Below, one piece after another: positions 7,292-15,488 of a stretch of 64,000 bases of DNA (the stretch's first letter is position 1; every line of letters begins with the position of its first letter). The DNA is from Bradyrhizobium xenonodulans (lineage in GTDB: Bacteria > Pseudomonadota > Alphaproteobacteria > Rhizobiales > Xanthobacteraceae): the NCBI RefSeq assembly GCF_027594865.1, contig NZ_CP089391.1, positions 930,001 through 994,000 of the forward strand, read 5' to 3'. Both the position numbers and the translations under genes were made by a program. The notes beneath the pieces are model-generated. The model had not been told where the DNA came from. It worked only from the letters and a program-made list of their open reading frames with translations, and made no database searches.

Positions 7292-9208
7292 TCAGCCGGC
7301 AGCCGCGTCGCTGTCGGGAAAAATCTGCGGCAATTGCAGCCGTACGCGCGTGCCCGAGGCGTCCGAGAACAGGTCGAGCACCACGCCGCAGCGTGCGGCG
7401 CGGCTTCTCATGTTGCGCAGGCCCCGCGCGTTCCGGCCCGCGCCGGCGGCCTCACCATTGCCCTCCGGCGCAAAACCACGGCCGTCATCCGTAACGCTGA
7501 TCATGCCGTACGGCCCTAGGCCGTCGTCGAGCGTCTCGATGGTGACCGCGATATTGCAGGCCTGGGCGTGCTTGACCGCGTTGGTCACGGCCTCGTCGAG
7601 GATACGCACGATCTGGACGACGTGCCATGGCCGCAGTTCGGGATGCAGCGGCAGGCCCTGCGGCGTCGCCACGCGCCAGTCGAGCGCGATGTCGTGCGGC
7701 CGCAATTGCGCCGTTGCGCGCTCGCGCCAGGAGCCGAGCGCAAGCATCAGGTCGCCGCCGATGTCGTCCATGGAATCGATGACGAGGCGTAGGTCCTTCA
7801 GCGCAGCGCGCGCCGCATCCGTGATGGTCGCGCCCTCATGGCCGCGCTCGGAGAGCGCGACGATGCTGACGAGCTGGCCGCCGAGGCCGTCATGCAGGTC
7901 GCGCATCAGCCGCGTGCGCTCGTTGGCGAGCGCGGCGGCCCGCGCGCGCTCCTCCTCGCGGGCAAAGCTCGCCTTCAGCCGCTCCTCCGCCTCGCGCACG
8001 CGCGTCACGAGCTGATTGGCAAAGCCGTCGACCTGGTTCAGCGCGCGGGCGAAACGCCAGGTCAGCCCGGCACCGATCGCGACCAGCATCGCCGAATAGG
8101 ACAGGCGCGACACGAAGATGCGTTCGTTGGACATGATCTCGAAGACCGCGAGCATGTCGTGGACCCAGCAGATCAGCACGATGGTCACCGCGCAGCCGAG
8201 CGTGAAGCTCGCCGCATCCGGGCGCCGCGCCACCTGTGCCGCCGTGATGCCGGCCATCAGCAACAGGCAGATGCCGACCATGGGGATGCCGAGGACCAGG
8301 AACAGTATGCGTGGCAGCGGGGGGCCGCCCAGCAGTCCCACCACGAACACCACGACGCCCGGCAGGAACAGCAGCATGCCGTAGCGCGGCCAGCGCCAAC
8401 CGAAGAACAGCAGGGCGAACACGACGATCAGGGCGCTCTCGATCGGGGCCGACGCCAGCAGCACTGCGGCGAGCCGCGACGTGGTGGCCGGCGGCACCGG
8501 CGGCGGCATGAACGCCTGCGCCACGCCGAGCACCATCGCCACCGCGAGCACGCCATAGACCGGCTCGTGGCGCCGCATCAGCCACATGATCGCGAGGATG
8601 ACGGCGAGGATCGATTGCCAGGCGGAGAACGCCACCGGCAATGTGACGAACAGCAACGTGCGCGTCTCGTAGGACGGACGCAACGCGGTGTCGGGTCCGA
8701 CATAGACGGTGTCGAGAAAGCCCTTCAGCGGACCCCAGACGAACAGCCGCACCGTGATCTCGTTGCTGCCGTCGCGCAGCAGCGAGGCGGGGATGAGCGC
8801 GATCTGCGGCGTGTTGCGGTCCGGCCGGTTGGCATTGGCATCGCGACGGGAGTCGAGCACGACGACGCCGTTGATGGCGACCTCCACCGCGTTGCTGAAG
8901 CGCGGCAGGTACACGGACCATCCGGCACCGCCGTTTCTGAAGGTGAAGGCGCCGGTGTAGAGCGGAGGATCGGCGAGCGAATAGCGTGACGATGTGAAAT
9001 GTGGCAGCATCACCGGACGGCTCGCGCCGTCCTCCCGCAGCGAAAATCCGCCCAGCGCGAAGTCTTCGGGGTCGGTCGGCTGGAGCAGCCGCAGCCCGAG
9101 GATGGTCGCGATCACGATCAAGACCTGGAGCAGCAGATACGGCGCGAGGCGCGAGGCAATCAGCCGGCGCTGCATGCGCATGGGTGGCTTCGCCGCAACC
9201 TCGCTCAC
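7292..9208 (-). CDS. Membrane sensor histidine kinase, 7TM type with HisKA_3 (NarL-type) kinase
   Basis: Protein of 638 residues. One membrane helix lies at about 20-42, a periplasmic beta-rich sensory region at about 48-180, and then a block of about seven hydrophobic helices to about residue 390, an architecture like 7TMR-DISM receptors. The cytoplasmic part has a coiled linker, the HisKA_3 box RDLHDGLGGQL with phospho-His 439, the N-box DEAVTNAVKHA and the G-box VTDDGRGF. The GTG start overlaps the stop of the response regulator gene by four bases (GTGA), so the two are translationally coupled. The signal is unknown; a periplasmic carbohydrate-like ligand is possible for this receptor class. 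Confidence 0.9.
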   Translation of the reverse strand: MSEVAAKPPMRMQRRLIASRLAPYLLLQVLIVIATILGLRLLQPTDPEDFALGGFSLREDGASRPVMLPHFTSSRYSLADPPLYTGAFTFRNGGAGWSVYLPRFSNAVEVAINGVVVLDSRRDANANRPDRNTPQIALIPASLLRDGSNEITVRLFVWGPLKGFLDTVYVGPDTALRPSYETRTLLFVTLPVAFSAWQSILAVILAIMWLMRRHEPVYGVLAVAMVLGVAQAFMPPPVPPATTSRLAAVLLASAPIESALIVVFALLFFGWRWPRYGMLLFLPGVVVFVVGLLGGPPLPRILFLVLGIPMVGICLLLMAGITAAQVARRPDAASFTLGCAVTIVLICWVHDMLAVFEIMSNERIFVSRLSYSAMLVAIGAGLTWRFARALNQVDGFANQLVTRVREAEERLKASFAREEERARAAALANERTRLMRDLHDGLGGQLVSIVALSERGHEGATITDAARAALKDLRLVIDSMDDIGGDLMLALGSWRERATAQLRPHDIALDWRVATPQGLPLHPELRPWHVVQIVRILDEAVTNAVKHAQACNIAVTIETLDDGLGPYGMISVTDDGRGFAPEGNGEAAGAGRNARGLRNMRSRAARCGVVLDLFSDASGTRVRLQLPQIFPDSDAAAG

Positions 9209-9888
9209 AGCTTGATCAGGCCCTGCTGCACCGCCTCGAACACCGCTTCGCTACGGGTGTGCACCTCGAGCTTGCGATAGATGTTCTTGATGTGGCCGGG
9301 CACGGTCTGCCTGGACAGGCCGAGATGGCTCGCGATCTCGGCGTAGCTGAAGCCCTTGGCAATGCCCCAGAGGATGTCGATCTCGCGTGGGGTCAGTCTT
9401 GCGGTGTTGAGCACGGGGCCCGGCGGCGGCTCGGCCGAGTTCTGCGCGGCGCCTTGCGTCCTGCGCACGATGAAGCGGGCGATCGAGGCCGAGATCGGCG
9501 AATGTCCCGCGACCAGATCGCGCACGGTGGTGGCGATGTCGGTCGGGAAAGCATCTTTCAGGAGATAGCCGGTGGCGCCGACCGTGATCGCCGAGATCAC
9601 GCTTTCCTCGTCCCCCAGCGCCGAGATCACCATGATCTCGGTATCGGGAAAGCGCAGCCTCGTCTCGCGGATCAGCTCGACGCCGTGGCCGTCGGGCAGC
9701 CGCAGGTCGGTCAGCAGCACGCGCGGCGCGCCGCCGTTCAGGGCCTGACGCGCCTCACCGAGCGTGCCCGCGCTGCGCACCTCGTAGCCGGCCTTGGCCA
9801 GGGCATCCTGGAGCCGCCAGCAGGTCGGCGCATCGTCCTCGACGAGGAGGATGGTGATGACCTCACCCGTCTCGCCCTGTTCGCTCAT
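9205..9888 (-). CDS. LuxR/NarL-family response regulator
   Basis: Protein of 227 residues. The receiver domain has the acidic pair EDD at 17-19 and phospho-acceptor Asp 61 in LLTDLRLPDG. The C-terminal helix-turn-helix is of LuxR type (LTPREIDILWGIAKGFSYAEIASHLGL). It is the first gene of the pair and the partner of the kinase that follows with a four-base overlap. An ATG at 9888 is chosen over a TTG two codons earlier, since the ribosome-site-like GGGA has better spacing. A short dyad (CCCAT-N4-ATGGG) about 75 bp upstream could be an autoregulatory site. Target genes are not visible. Confidence 0.92.
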   Translation of the reverse strand: MSEQGETGEVITILLVEDDAPTCWRLQDALAKAGYEVRSAGTLGEARQALNGGAPRVLLTDLRLPDGHGVELIRETRLRFPDTEIMVISALGDEESVISAITVGATGYLLKDAFPTDIATTVRDLVAGHSPISASIARFIVRRTQGAAQNSAEPPPGPVLNTARLTPREIDILWGIAKGFSYAEIASHLGLSRQTVPGHIKNIYRKLEVHTRSEAVFEAVQQGLIKL

Positions 9889-10046
9889 GTCCAATCGTCC
9901 CGCGACCCGCGTGTCCCCCGCGGCGCGAGGCCAAGCTTAGCCGCGGCGCGGACGCCGCGACACCCATAATCATGGGGGCATCGACCGTCCGGCAGACGCT
10001 ATGACCTGCGGTGCGGGGCTAGCCTCTGGATCGTCCTGGACATGCT

Positions 10047-10304
10047 CTACAGAACGTCCACCCTTGGCGGCGGATAGCGCCGCGCCAGCGCGGACAGTGG
10101 CAGATGCCGCTCCTCCTCCGGCAACGCCAGATAGGCCAGCACCAGCGGCCGCTTCCAGTCACCGACGCCGAAATCCATCGCCATCCATTTCTGCGGCTCG
10201 GGACCTTCGAGGCCCCGGACCCAGACGAAATAGCGGGGGAGATCGTCGGCGTCAGTGTCCGTCGTGCGTCTCCTGACCATCAAAGCTGCTCGCTGCATCA
10301 ACAT
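10047..10304 (-). CDS. Hypothetical small protein
   Basis: Possible protein of 85 residues, or 77 if it starts at the Met at 10280. The middle, DLPRYFVWVRGLEGPEPQKWMAMDFG, looks like real folded protein rather than a chance frame, and the frame has no competitor on the other strand with better features. No signal peptide, membrane segment or recognised domain. The ribosome site is weak for every candidate start. Kept as a probable gene without function. Confidence 0.5.
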   Translation of the reverse strand: MLMQRAALMVRRRTTDTDADDLPRYFVWVRGLEGPEPQKWMAMDFGVGDWKRPLVLAYLALPEEERHLPLSALARRYPPPRVDVL

Positions 10305-10403
10305 CCGTTGCGGTAGGATATAGGTATCGGCTCGCTGAAGTCGAACTCCCAGTTGTCGGTCCTGGGAGGCTGGACCGGTTGGTCAATGCGCAGGCCTGAA
10401 GAT

Positions 10404-10880
10404 ATGAATGGAGCCACGATCGTTGGCTGGGGTGACGCCTCGCAAGTTGCGAAAAGGCTGATCGGCTCGTGGTCCTTCGACCGGGTCATCGAAGGCCAGG
10501 CTACGATGCAGGGTACTGCGACCTTCACGCCGCTGGACAGGGTGCGGTTGGCCTATCGCGAACAGGGATATTTGAAGCTTGCGAACGGCAACATTGTGCA
10601 GGCCGAGCGCGAATACGTCTTCAGCAGCAGCGGCTTCAGCAGCAGCGGCGGAGGATTCAACGTCTTCTTCAAGGAAGATCCACCGCGGCTGTTTCACGAG
10701 ATCTCACTGTCTGCATCTCCCGGAGGAGAGCTGAGCGGACATGCGCGCCATCTTTGCAAGCGCGACGAATATCTGTCGACCTACCTGTTTCTGCCGGATG
10801 GAACGTTCGCCATCCGTCACGTGGTGCGGGGTCCACGCAAGGACTACACGATGAACACGACCTACACGCCCCTCGCGTGA
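10404..10880 (+). CDS. DUF6314 family protein
   Basis: About 158 residues. It reads like the DUF6314 family: LIGSWSFDRVIEGQATMQGTATF near the N-terminus, a Ser-rich turn in the middle, then FFKEDPPRLFHEI, a conserved HARHLCKRDEYLSTYLF segment, and the C-terminal VVRGPRKDY. This suggests a small beta-barrel-like soluble fold; no catalytic activity is known to me for the family. The start is uncertain: ATG at 10404 has AGG nine bases upstream, ATG at 10386 and TTG at 10353 are in frame. It has no operon partner. Confidence 0.75.
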   Translation: MNGATIVGWGDASQVAKRLIGSWSFDRVIEGQATMQGTATFTPLDRVRLAYREQGYLKLANGNIVQAEREYVFSSSGFSSSGGGFNVFFKEDPPRLFHEISLSASPGGELSGHARHLCKRDEYLSTYLFLPDGTFAIRHVVRGPRKDYTMNTTYTPLA

Positions 10881-10914
10881 TCAAGCCGCGCGATGGCGAT
10901 AGCCGTGCCGTCTT

Positions 10915-11217
10915 TCACTGCCAGAGCCGGCTCTCCGCTACGCGGTTGATATCTTGGAGCCGCCGGCCGGCGTCGGCGTTCAGATCGATACTGGCCACCA
11001 GCGCCAGCAGACGGTGATAGGCGCCGTCGGCGATTTCGACCGGCAGCGGGGCCTCGTCAAAGGCCTCGACATAGTTGCCGACGAGACCGCTCAGCAGGCG
11101 GCAAAGACCGCGCTGCGCGGGGTCGTCCCGGCCGAGCGTCTCGAGTTTTTGCTGGAATATCCGGAAGGTCCGCAGACCGTGGTGCTGCTGCGAAAGCCAC
11201 GTATGCAGGTCGTTCAT
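10915..11217 (-). CDS. Hypothetical protein
   Basis: Protein of 100 residues, predicted largely alpha-helical and soluble (MNDLHTWLSQQHHGLRTFRIFQQKLETL). A clear ribosome site (GAAGGAGCTCAT) directly precedes the ATG, which supports a real gene. No domain recognised. It lies 177 bp downstream of the tRNA-Leu gene on the same strand, possibly with its own promoter in that gap. Confidence 0.6.
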   Translation of the reverse strand: MNDLHTWLSQQHHGLRTFRIFQQKLETLGRDDPAQRGLCRLLSGLVGNYVEAFDEAPLPVEIADGAYHRLLALVASIDLNADAGRRLQDINRVAESRLWQ

Positions 11218-11394
11218 ATGAGCTCCTTCGAGTTACGGAAGAAGCTACCGGCTTATACAGTGGGGACGGGCGGATGGCTAGGGAGGGGAGCGGAGCTTCG
11301 TTGAACCAGTCCGTCTTCGCCAAGAGGCTTCGCCGGACACGCTTCACCATTCGGTTCAGCGGGGCTGCGCCACGCGAAGCCCGAGGGCGAAGCG

Positions 11395-11479
11395 TGGTGC
11401 CCCTGGCCGGAATCGAACCAGCACTCCTTGCGGAACTCGATTTTGAGTCGAGCGCGTCTACCAGTTCCGCCACAGGGGC
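11395..11479 (-). tRNA. tRNA-Leu (anticodon CAA)
   Basis: Read on the minus strand the gene begins GCCCCTGTGGCGGAACTGG, has an anticodon stem CTCGA/TCGAG around the seven-base loop CTCAAAA (anticodon CAA), a short class II variable arm, the T-loop GGTTCGATTCC, and ends CAGGGGC plus discriminator A with CCA encoded. The acceptor stem pairs over seven bases. It decodes UUG. Confidence 0.95.
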
Positions 11480-11637
11480 CCTCGGTCGGCCCCTCCAGGG
11501 AGGGCGTCGCGAAGTCGGCGGACTATAGCCATGGAAAGGACGGGGTCAACCCGCGCCAAAGTGATCCCGGCCGTTCTCGACAGCCGCATGGGCCGGGGTT
11601 ACAGCCTTGAGAAAGTGACCCACCGGAAGAGGCTGCC

Positions 11638-12177
11638 GTGACCACCCAGAGTGCCGCAATACCTGCATTCAGGCCTGCTGCGAGTGGTCCCGCGCTGACC
11701 GCCTCGGCGCTCGTCACGCTGATCGCCGCAGCGACCATCGCCGGTGCCTGGTTCTTCCAGCTCGTGCTGGAAATCCTGCCCTGTCCGCTGTGCCTGGAGC
11801 AGCGCTACGCCTATTATCTCGCGATCCCGGTCGGTGCGCTCACGGCGCTCGCGGCGCGGAGCGGTGCGCCGCGGCCGCTGCTGCTCGCCGGTCTTGCGAT
11901 CCTCGCGCTGGCGACGCTCGCCAATGCGGGCCTCGGCACCTACCATGCCGGCGTCGAATGGGGCTTTTGGAAGGGGCCGACCGATTGCTCCGGCCCCGTC
12001 GTCAATCTCGGCAGCGCCACCGATCTCTTGTCGCGGCTCGACACCGTGAAGGTGGTCCGCTGCGACGAGGTGCAGTGGCGCTTCCTCGGCTTGTCGCTCG
12101 CCGGCTACAACGTGCTGATTTCGCTGCTGATGGCGGTGATCGCGGCGTGGGGATTTGCGCGGACGGTGAAGCGCTAG
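11638..12177 (+). CDS. dsbB: DsbB-family disulfide bond formation protein B
   Basis: Protein of 179 residues with four hydrophobic helices. It reoxidises DsbA-type proteins and passes electrons to quinone. The first redox pair is CPLC (Cys 49 and 52) after the first helix and the second is Cys 117 (PTDCSG) and Cys 142 (VRCDE) in the large periplasmic loop, the standard DsbB pattern. Start is a GTG. A DsbA-like protein is encoded 4 kb away (16064-16720), a plausible partner. Its stop is immediately next to the end of the convergent AbrB-family gene. Confidence 0.88.
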   Translation: MTTQSAAIPAFRPAASGPALTASALVTLIAAATIAGAWFFQLVLEILPCPLCLEQRYAYYLAIPVGALTALAARSGAPRPLLLAGLAILALATLANAGLGTYHAGVEWGFWKGPTDCSGPVVNLGSATDLLSRLDTVKVVRCDEVQWRFLGLSLAGYNVLISLLMAVIAAWGFARTVKR

Positions 12178-13263
12178 TCAATCATCCACATCGTCCTGCG
12201 TACGGCCGAACAGGTGCACGATGCCGGGCGTCGCGATCGTCACGAACACGAAGCGCGAGAGGTGGTGGGCGCCGACGAAGATCGGGTCGATGTGCAGCGT
12301 CAGCGCCAGCGCCAGCATGGCGTCCATCGCGCCCGGTGCGAAGGCGACGACGACGTCGGAGAATTTCACCTGCGTGGTGAGCGCGACAATGCCGACGAAG
12401 ACCGCGGAGACGGCGATGGCGACAGTGAACGAGCCCAGCGCCGCGCTGATGTGGCCGGCGAGCGTCTTGATCCGCATCCGCGCGAAGCGGCTGCCGATCA
12501 GCGCGCCGATGCCGATCAGCGCCACGCCGCGCCCCCAGTTCGGCAGGCCGCCTTCGATCCAGTCCGCGCCATGCAGCACGCTCGAGGCGATCATCGCCCC
12601 GAACATCCAGCTCGCCGGAAATTTGATGAGCCGCAGAACGAGTGCCGCAAACAGCGAAGCCGCGACCAGCGCCACGAGCTCGAGCGGCGAGGCGATCGCC
12701 GTCGCCAGCGATGGCGCCGTGGAAGGTGCGACGCCCGCGATGGCCAGTACCATCGGCAGCGCTGCGGTGAGGATGATGACGCGCATGGTCTGCACCACCG
12801 CGATGCCCGGCAGGTCGGCGCCGCGTTCGACCGCCAGGATCGTGATCTGCGACAGCGCGCCGGGGCTGCCGGCCAGGAAGGCCGAGGTGCGGTCCCAGCC
12901 ATGGATGCGCTGGAGGTAATAGCTCGAGCCGAAGGTCGAGCAGAAGGTCGCGAGTGCAAGCAGGCCGATGGTGAGCGGATAGGCGCTGACCTGTTGCAGC
13001 AGATGGCGCGAGACGACCGAGCCCAGTGAAATGCCGAGCAGCACCAGCACGGTCTGGGTCAGGATCGGCGGCAGCGTCAGCTTGCGTCCGGCGATCGCGG
13101 CGATCCCGACCGCGATCATCGAGCCCGAGATCAGCCCGCCGGGAAGGCCCGCAAGCAGAAATGCCAGGCCGCCGGCGGTGCCGATGACGAGCGTCTCCAC
13201 CGTGCTCAAGATCTCGGCACGGCTCGGCCATTCGAACGGCAGGGAGGCGGTGATTTGCTTCAC
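12178..13263 (-). CDS. AbrB-family integral membrane protein (putative ammonia monooxygenase/AbrB duplication)
   Basis: Protein of 361 residues, almost entirely hydrophobic, with about ten membrane helices in two similar halves. The segments PGGLISGSMIAVGIAAIAG, LAGSPGALSQITILAVERGAD and ASWMFGAMIASSVLHG are typical of the AbrB membrane-protein family, often mislabelled ammonia monooxygenase. The GSPGALSQ motif recurs as APGAMDAMLALALTL in the second half, supporting internal duplication. Some members affect regulation or act as transporters, but the substrate is unknown. It shares no operon partner and abuts dsbB tail to tail with no gap. Confidence 0.85.
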   Translation of the reverse strand: MKQITASLPFEWPSRAEILSTVETLVIGTAGGLAFLLAGLPGGLISGSMIAVGIAAIAGRKLTLPPILTQTVLVLLGISLGSVVSRHLLQQVSAYPLTIGLLALATFCSTFGSSYYLQRIHGWDRTSAFLAGSPGALSQITILAVERGADLPGIAVVQTMRVIILTAALPMVLAIAGVAPSTAPSLATAIASPLELVALVAASLFAALVLRLIKFPASWMFGAMIASSVLHGADWIEGGLPNWGRGVALIGIGALIGSRFARMRIKTLAGHISAALGSFTVAIAVSAVFVGIVALTTQVKFSDVVVAFAPGAMDAMLALALTLHIDPIFVGAHHLSRFVFVTIATPGIVHLFGRTQDDVDD

Positions 13264-13364
13264 GCCACCTTATCGCAAATCAGCGAGAGGCGCACAATTG
13301 CAGGCTCGTCATGCCGCAATGCGCGCGCCTCTCACGGATGCTCATGGGCCGTAATGGGACGGAT

Positions 13365-13646
13365 TTACTTCTTGTCGGCGGCGGGGGCGGCGGGGGCGGC
13401 AGTGCCGGCCTTCGCTTCCTTCTTGCACTCGCGGCGGAATTTCTTGCGCTCCTTGCCCTTCAGTCCCTTGGCGTCCGCCTGCTTGGAGCACTCGAGCGAC
13501 TCGGCCGATCGCTCCTTCGTTACCTTCTTGTCGGCGGTGGCGGCCGTGTCGGTCTTGGCAGCCGGCGCGGCCGTCTGCGCGAAGGCGGTGCCGGTGGCGA
13601 GCAGCGAGGCGAGGGCGACGACGGCGAGGCGGGACGTGAAGGTCAT
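13365..13646 (-). CDS. PsiF-repeat secreted protein
   Basis: Protein of 93 residues. Signal peptide MTFTSRLAVVALASLLATGTAFAQ. The mature protein carries ECSKQADAKGLKGKERKKFRRECKKEA, which is the PsiF repeat pattern (Cys, then A.KLKGKERK.F...C). PsiF proteins were first seen as phosphate-starvation-inducible in enteric bacteria; no Pho box is evident here. The C-terminus is Ala/Pro-rich and basic. An AAGAG ribosome-like site precedes the ATG at 13646. The longer open frame upstream is rejected because the signal peptide starts here. Confidence 0.85.
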   Translation of the reverse strand: MTFTSRLAVVALASLLATGTAFAQTAAPAAKTDTAATADKKVTKERSAESLECSKQADAKGLKGKERKKFRRECKKEAKAGTAAPAAPAADKK

Positions 13647-13855
13647 GGTGTTGCACTCTTCTTTGCGAGAATTGCGAAGGGATTGGAACGTCTGCTTGGG
13701 TTGCTGAACGCGACATGAATAATCCGAACGGCAGCCATAACTAAATTTTGGCGGCGGGAGCCGTCGCTTCCTTGTCGCAAATCGCCGACACGCTAGGATA
13801 GCAATCCTCGTTTCGCTTCCCCGGGGAAAGACCAAGGACAAGGAGGAGACCAAGG

Positions 13856-14347
13856 ATGACCATCCAATCAAAGCTGCTGTGTGCCGTTGCGTTGACGGGC
13901 TTTGCCGCGCTGGTGGCGAGCGCGCCGGCCCAGGCGCTGACCTCGCAGGAGTGCAGCGCGAAATACCAGGCCGCCAAGAAGGACGGCTCGCTCGGCACCA
14001 TGAAGTGGAATGACTTCCGCAAGGCCCAGTGCGGTGCGGATGCGACGCCTGCCGCGGCGCCGACAGCGGCGGCTCCGGCTGCGCCGGCCGCTCCCGCCGA
14101 GCCGAAGCAGGCCAAGAAGGAGGCGGCCCCCGCTGCCGCGCCGACTCTGCCGGCGGGACCTGCGATCTACCCGAACGCCGTCGATCCGAAATATGCCAAG
14201 GAGACTGCCGGCAAGGCGCGCCTTCACACCTGCGTCGACCAGTACAACGCCAACAAGACCACCAACGGCAATGGCGGCATGAAGTGGATCGAGAAGGGCG
14301 GCGGCTACTACAGCGAATGCAACAAGAAGCTGAAGGGCGCTGCCTGA
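13856..14347 (+). CDS. Secreted protein with two C..(K/Q)Y..(A/N)K...MKW...C modules
   Basis: Protein of 163 residues. A signal peptide (ends APAQA at about residue 26) is followed by module one (ECSAKYQAAKKDGSLGTMKW, ending KAQC), an Ala/Pro-rich linker, and module two (TCVDQYNANKTTNGNGGMKW, ending SEC). The two modules share Cys, Tyr, Lys, Gly-Met-Lys-Trp and a closing Cys, so the protein looks like an internal duplication, each unit probably closed by a disulfide. A very strong ribosome site (AAGGAGGAG) precedes the ATG, suggesting high expression. Function unknown; similar proteins are frequent in Bradyrhizobium. Confidence 0.8.
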   Translation: MTIQSKLLCAVALTGFAALVASAPAQALTSQECSAKYQAAKKDGSLGTMKWNDFRKAQCGADATPAAAPTAAAPAAPAAPAEPKQAKKEAAPAAAPTLPAGPAIYPNAVDPKYAKETAGKARLHTCVDQYNANKTTNGNGGMKWIEKGGGYYSECNKKLKGAA

Positions 14348-14364
14348 GCTTCGCATTGACGCGA

Positions 14365-14387
14365 TGGCCGGAGCAACGCTCCGGCCA
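14365..14387 (+). terminator. Rho-independent terminator
   Basis: Perfect 10-bp stem TGGCCGGAGC/GCTCCGGCCA with a three-base loop, followed by TTTT, 18 bases after the stop of the preceding plus-strand gene. It also sits 20 bases beyond the end of the convergent TetR gene and may serve both. Confidence 0.8.
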
Positions 14388-14406
14388 TTTTGCTTGGTCC
14401 TGTCGC

Positions 14407-14955
14407 TTAATCCAACAGCTTCTCGGCCGATTTCGCCACGAGCTGCGATCGCTTGCGCGGGCCGCGCTCGACGAACAGCAAGCTCTGGCCGAAGATGAAG
14501 CAGTAGAACAGAAAGGCCTGCGCCTCGGCCGCCTCGGCCTCGAGGCCGGTCGCGCGATAGAGTTCAGTGACGTGCTTGAGCCGTGCCGCGTCCACGTTCG
14601 CCACCGCCGTCGCGGCGTTCTCGTCCGACCGGGCCCATTGCCGGATCGCGAGCTCGATCGCCATGCCTTCCGGGTTGAGCCGCTCCGAATAGAGCTGGAT
14701 CACCGCCTTCAGTCGCTCGCGGGGCGCCTGTCCGTCGAGGCTCGTCTGCTGCGCGATCGACGCCGCGCGTCCCTCGCGCCAGCGTTCCAGCATGGCCTGG
14801 AGCAGCGCGGCGCGGTCGGCGAAGCGGCGGTAGAAGCCGCCCTTGGTGACGCCGAGATTCTTGGCCAGCACCTCGACCCGTACGCCCTCGACCCCTGAGC
14901 GCGCCAGCTCGGTAAATCCTGCCTCGACCCAGACGTCGCCCTTGCCGTCGCTCAT
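14407..14955 (-). CDS. TetR/AcrR-family transcriptional regulator
   Basis: Protein of 182 residues. The N-terminal helix-turn-helix shows VEVLAKNLGVTKGGFYRRFADRAALLQAM, the standard TetR DNA-binding region; the C-terminal part is the variable ligand pocket and dimer region. It is divergent from two thioesterase genes, and the 95-bp gap holds two copies of one palindrome (14978-14993 and 15013-15028), which makes autorepression plus control of the thioesterases likely. An acyl-CoA or related small acid is a reasonable guess for the ligand, from context only. Confidence 0.92.
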   Translation of the reverse strand: MSDGKGDVWVEAGFTELARSGVEGVRVEVLAKNLGVTKGGFYRRFADRAALLQAMLERWREGRAASIAQQTSLDGQAPRERLKAVIQLYSERLNPEGMAIELAIRQWARSDENAATAVANVDAARLKHVTELYRATGLEAEAAEAQAFLFYCFIFGQSLLFVERGPRKRSQLVAKSAEKLLD

Positions 14956-14977
14956 GAAGAAAGCCTCACCGGTTCTT

Positions 14978-14993
14978 GATACGGTGCCGTATT
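14978..14993. promoter_or_regulatory. Putative TetR operator 1 (GATACGGTGCCGTATT)
   Basis: Six-base arms ATACGG and CCGTAT around a two-base centre, 22 bases upstream of the TetR gene start. It is a near copy of the site at 15013; the shared pattern is GATACGNTNCCGTATY. Confidence 0.7.
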
Positions 14994-15012
14994 GCTAGCG
15001 CGGCGCGACCCT

Positions 15013-15028
15013 GATACGCTACCGTATC
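15013..15028. promoter_or_regulatory. Putative TetR operator 2 (GATACGCTACCGTATC)
   Basis: Six-base arms GATACG and CGTATC with a four-base centre, 22 bases upstream of the first thioesterase gene. Its centre is 35 bp from that of operator 1, so each divergent gene has one site at the same distance from its start codon. Confidence 0.72.
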
Positions 15029-15050
15029 AAAAAGTAAAAAAGGGCAGGAA

Positions 15051-15485
15051 ATGGCGATGGAGCAGGAGGCGACCTATCGCGGCACGGTCTATCCGTGGCA
15101 GTGCGATCACGTCGGCCACATGAACATCATGTGGTATGTCGGCAAATTCGACGAGGCCAACTGGAATCTGTTCGCCCGCCTCGGGCTGACGCCGAGCTAT
15201 CTGCGCAGCTCCGGCCGCGGCATGGCCGCCGTGCAGCAGAACATCACCTACAAGCGCGAGCTGCTCGCCGGCGACATCGTCGAGATCCGCAGCCATCTGC
15301 TCGAAATCCGCGACAAGTCGATCCGCTTCCGGCACGACATGACCAATGCCGAGACCCGCGAGATCGCCGCGTTCTGCGAGATCACCGGTGTGCACATGGA
15401 TCGCGGCTTGCGCAAATCGGTGCCGTTCACCGATGCGATCCGCGCGGTCGCCTCGAGGTATCTCACTCAGCCGGCCGAGGCCTGA
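15051..15485 (+). CDS. Acyl-CoA thioesterase, YbgC/4-hydroxybenzoyl-CoA thioesterase type
   Basis: Protein of 144 residues with a single hot-dog fold. The segment CDHVGHMNIMWYVGKFDEANW holds the catalytic Asp and the following His-Met-Asn that define the YbgC/4HBT group. These enzymes hydrolyse acyl- or aroyl-CoA to the free acid and CoA in the cytoplasm. GGGCAGGAA precedes the ATG. It is the first gene of a two-gene operon with another hot-dog protein three bases downstream, both apparently under the divergent TetR regulator. Confidence 0.88.
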   Translation: MAMEQEATYRGTVYPWQCDHVGHMNIMWYVGKFDEANWNLFARLGLTPSYLRSSGRGMAAVQQNITYKRELLAGDIVEIRSHLLEIRDKSIRFRHDMTNAETREIAAFCEITGVHMDRGLRKSVPFTDAIRAVASRYLTQPAEA

Positions 15486-15488
15486 GCC

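Noticed and set aside
9963..9976. CCCAT-AATC-ATGGG dyad upstream of the response regulator as an operator
   Set aside because: Five-base arms are too short to rise above chance in this GC-rich sequence; mentioned only as a possibility.
11395..11479. tRNA-Leu as an integration site for a genomic island
   Set aside because: No integrase gene and no repeat of the tRNA 3' end was found nearby; the flanking genes look native.
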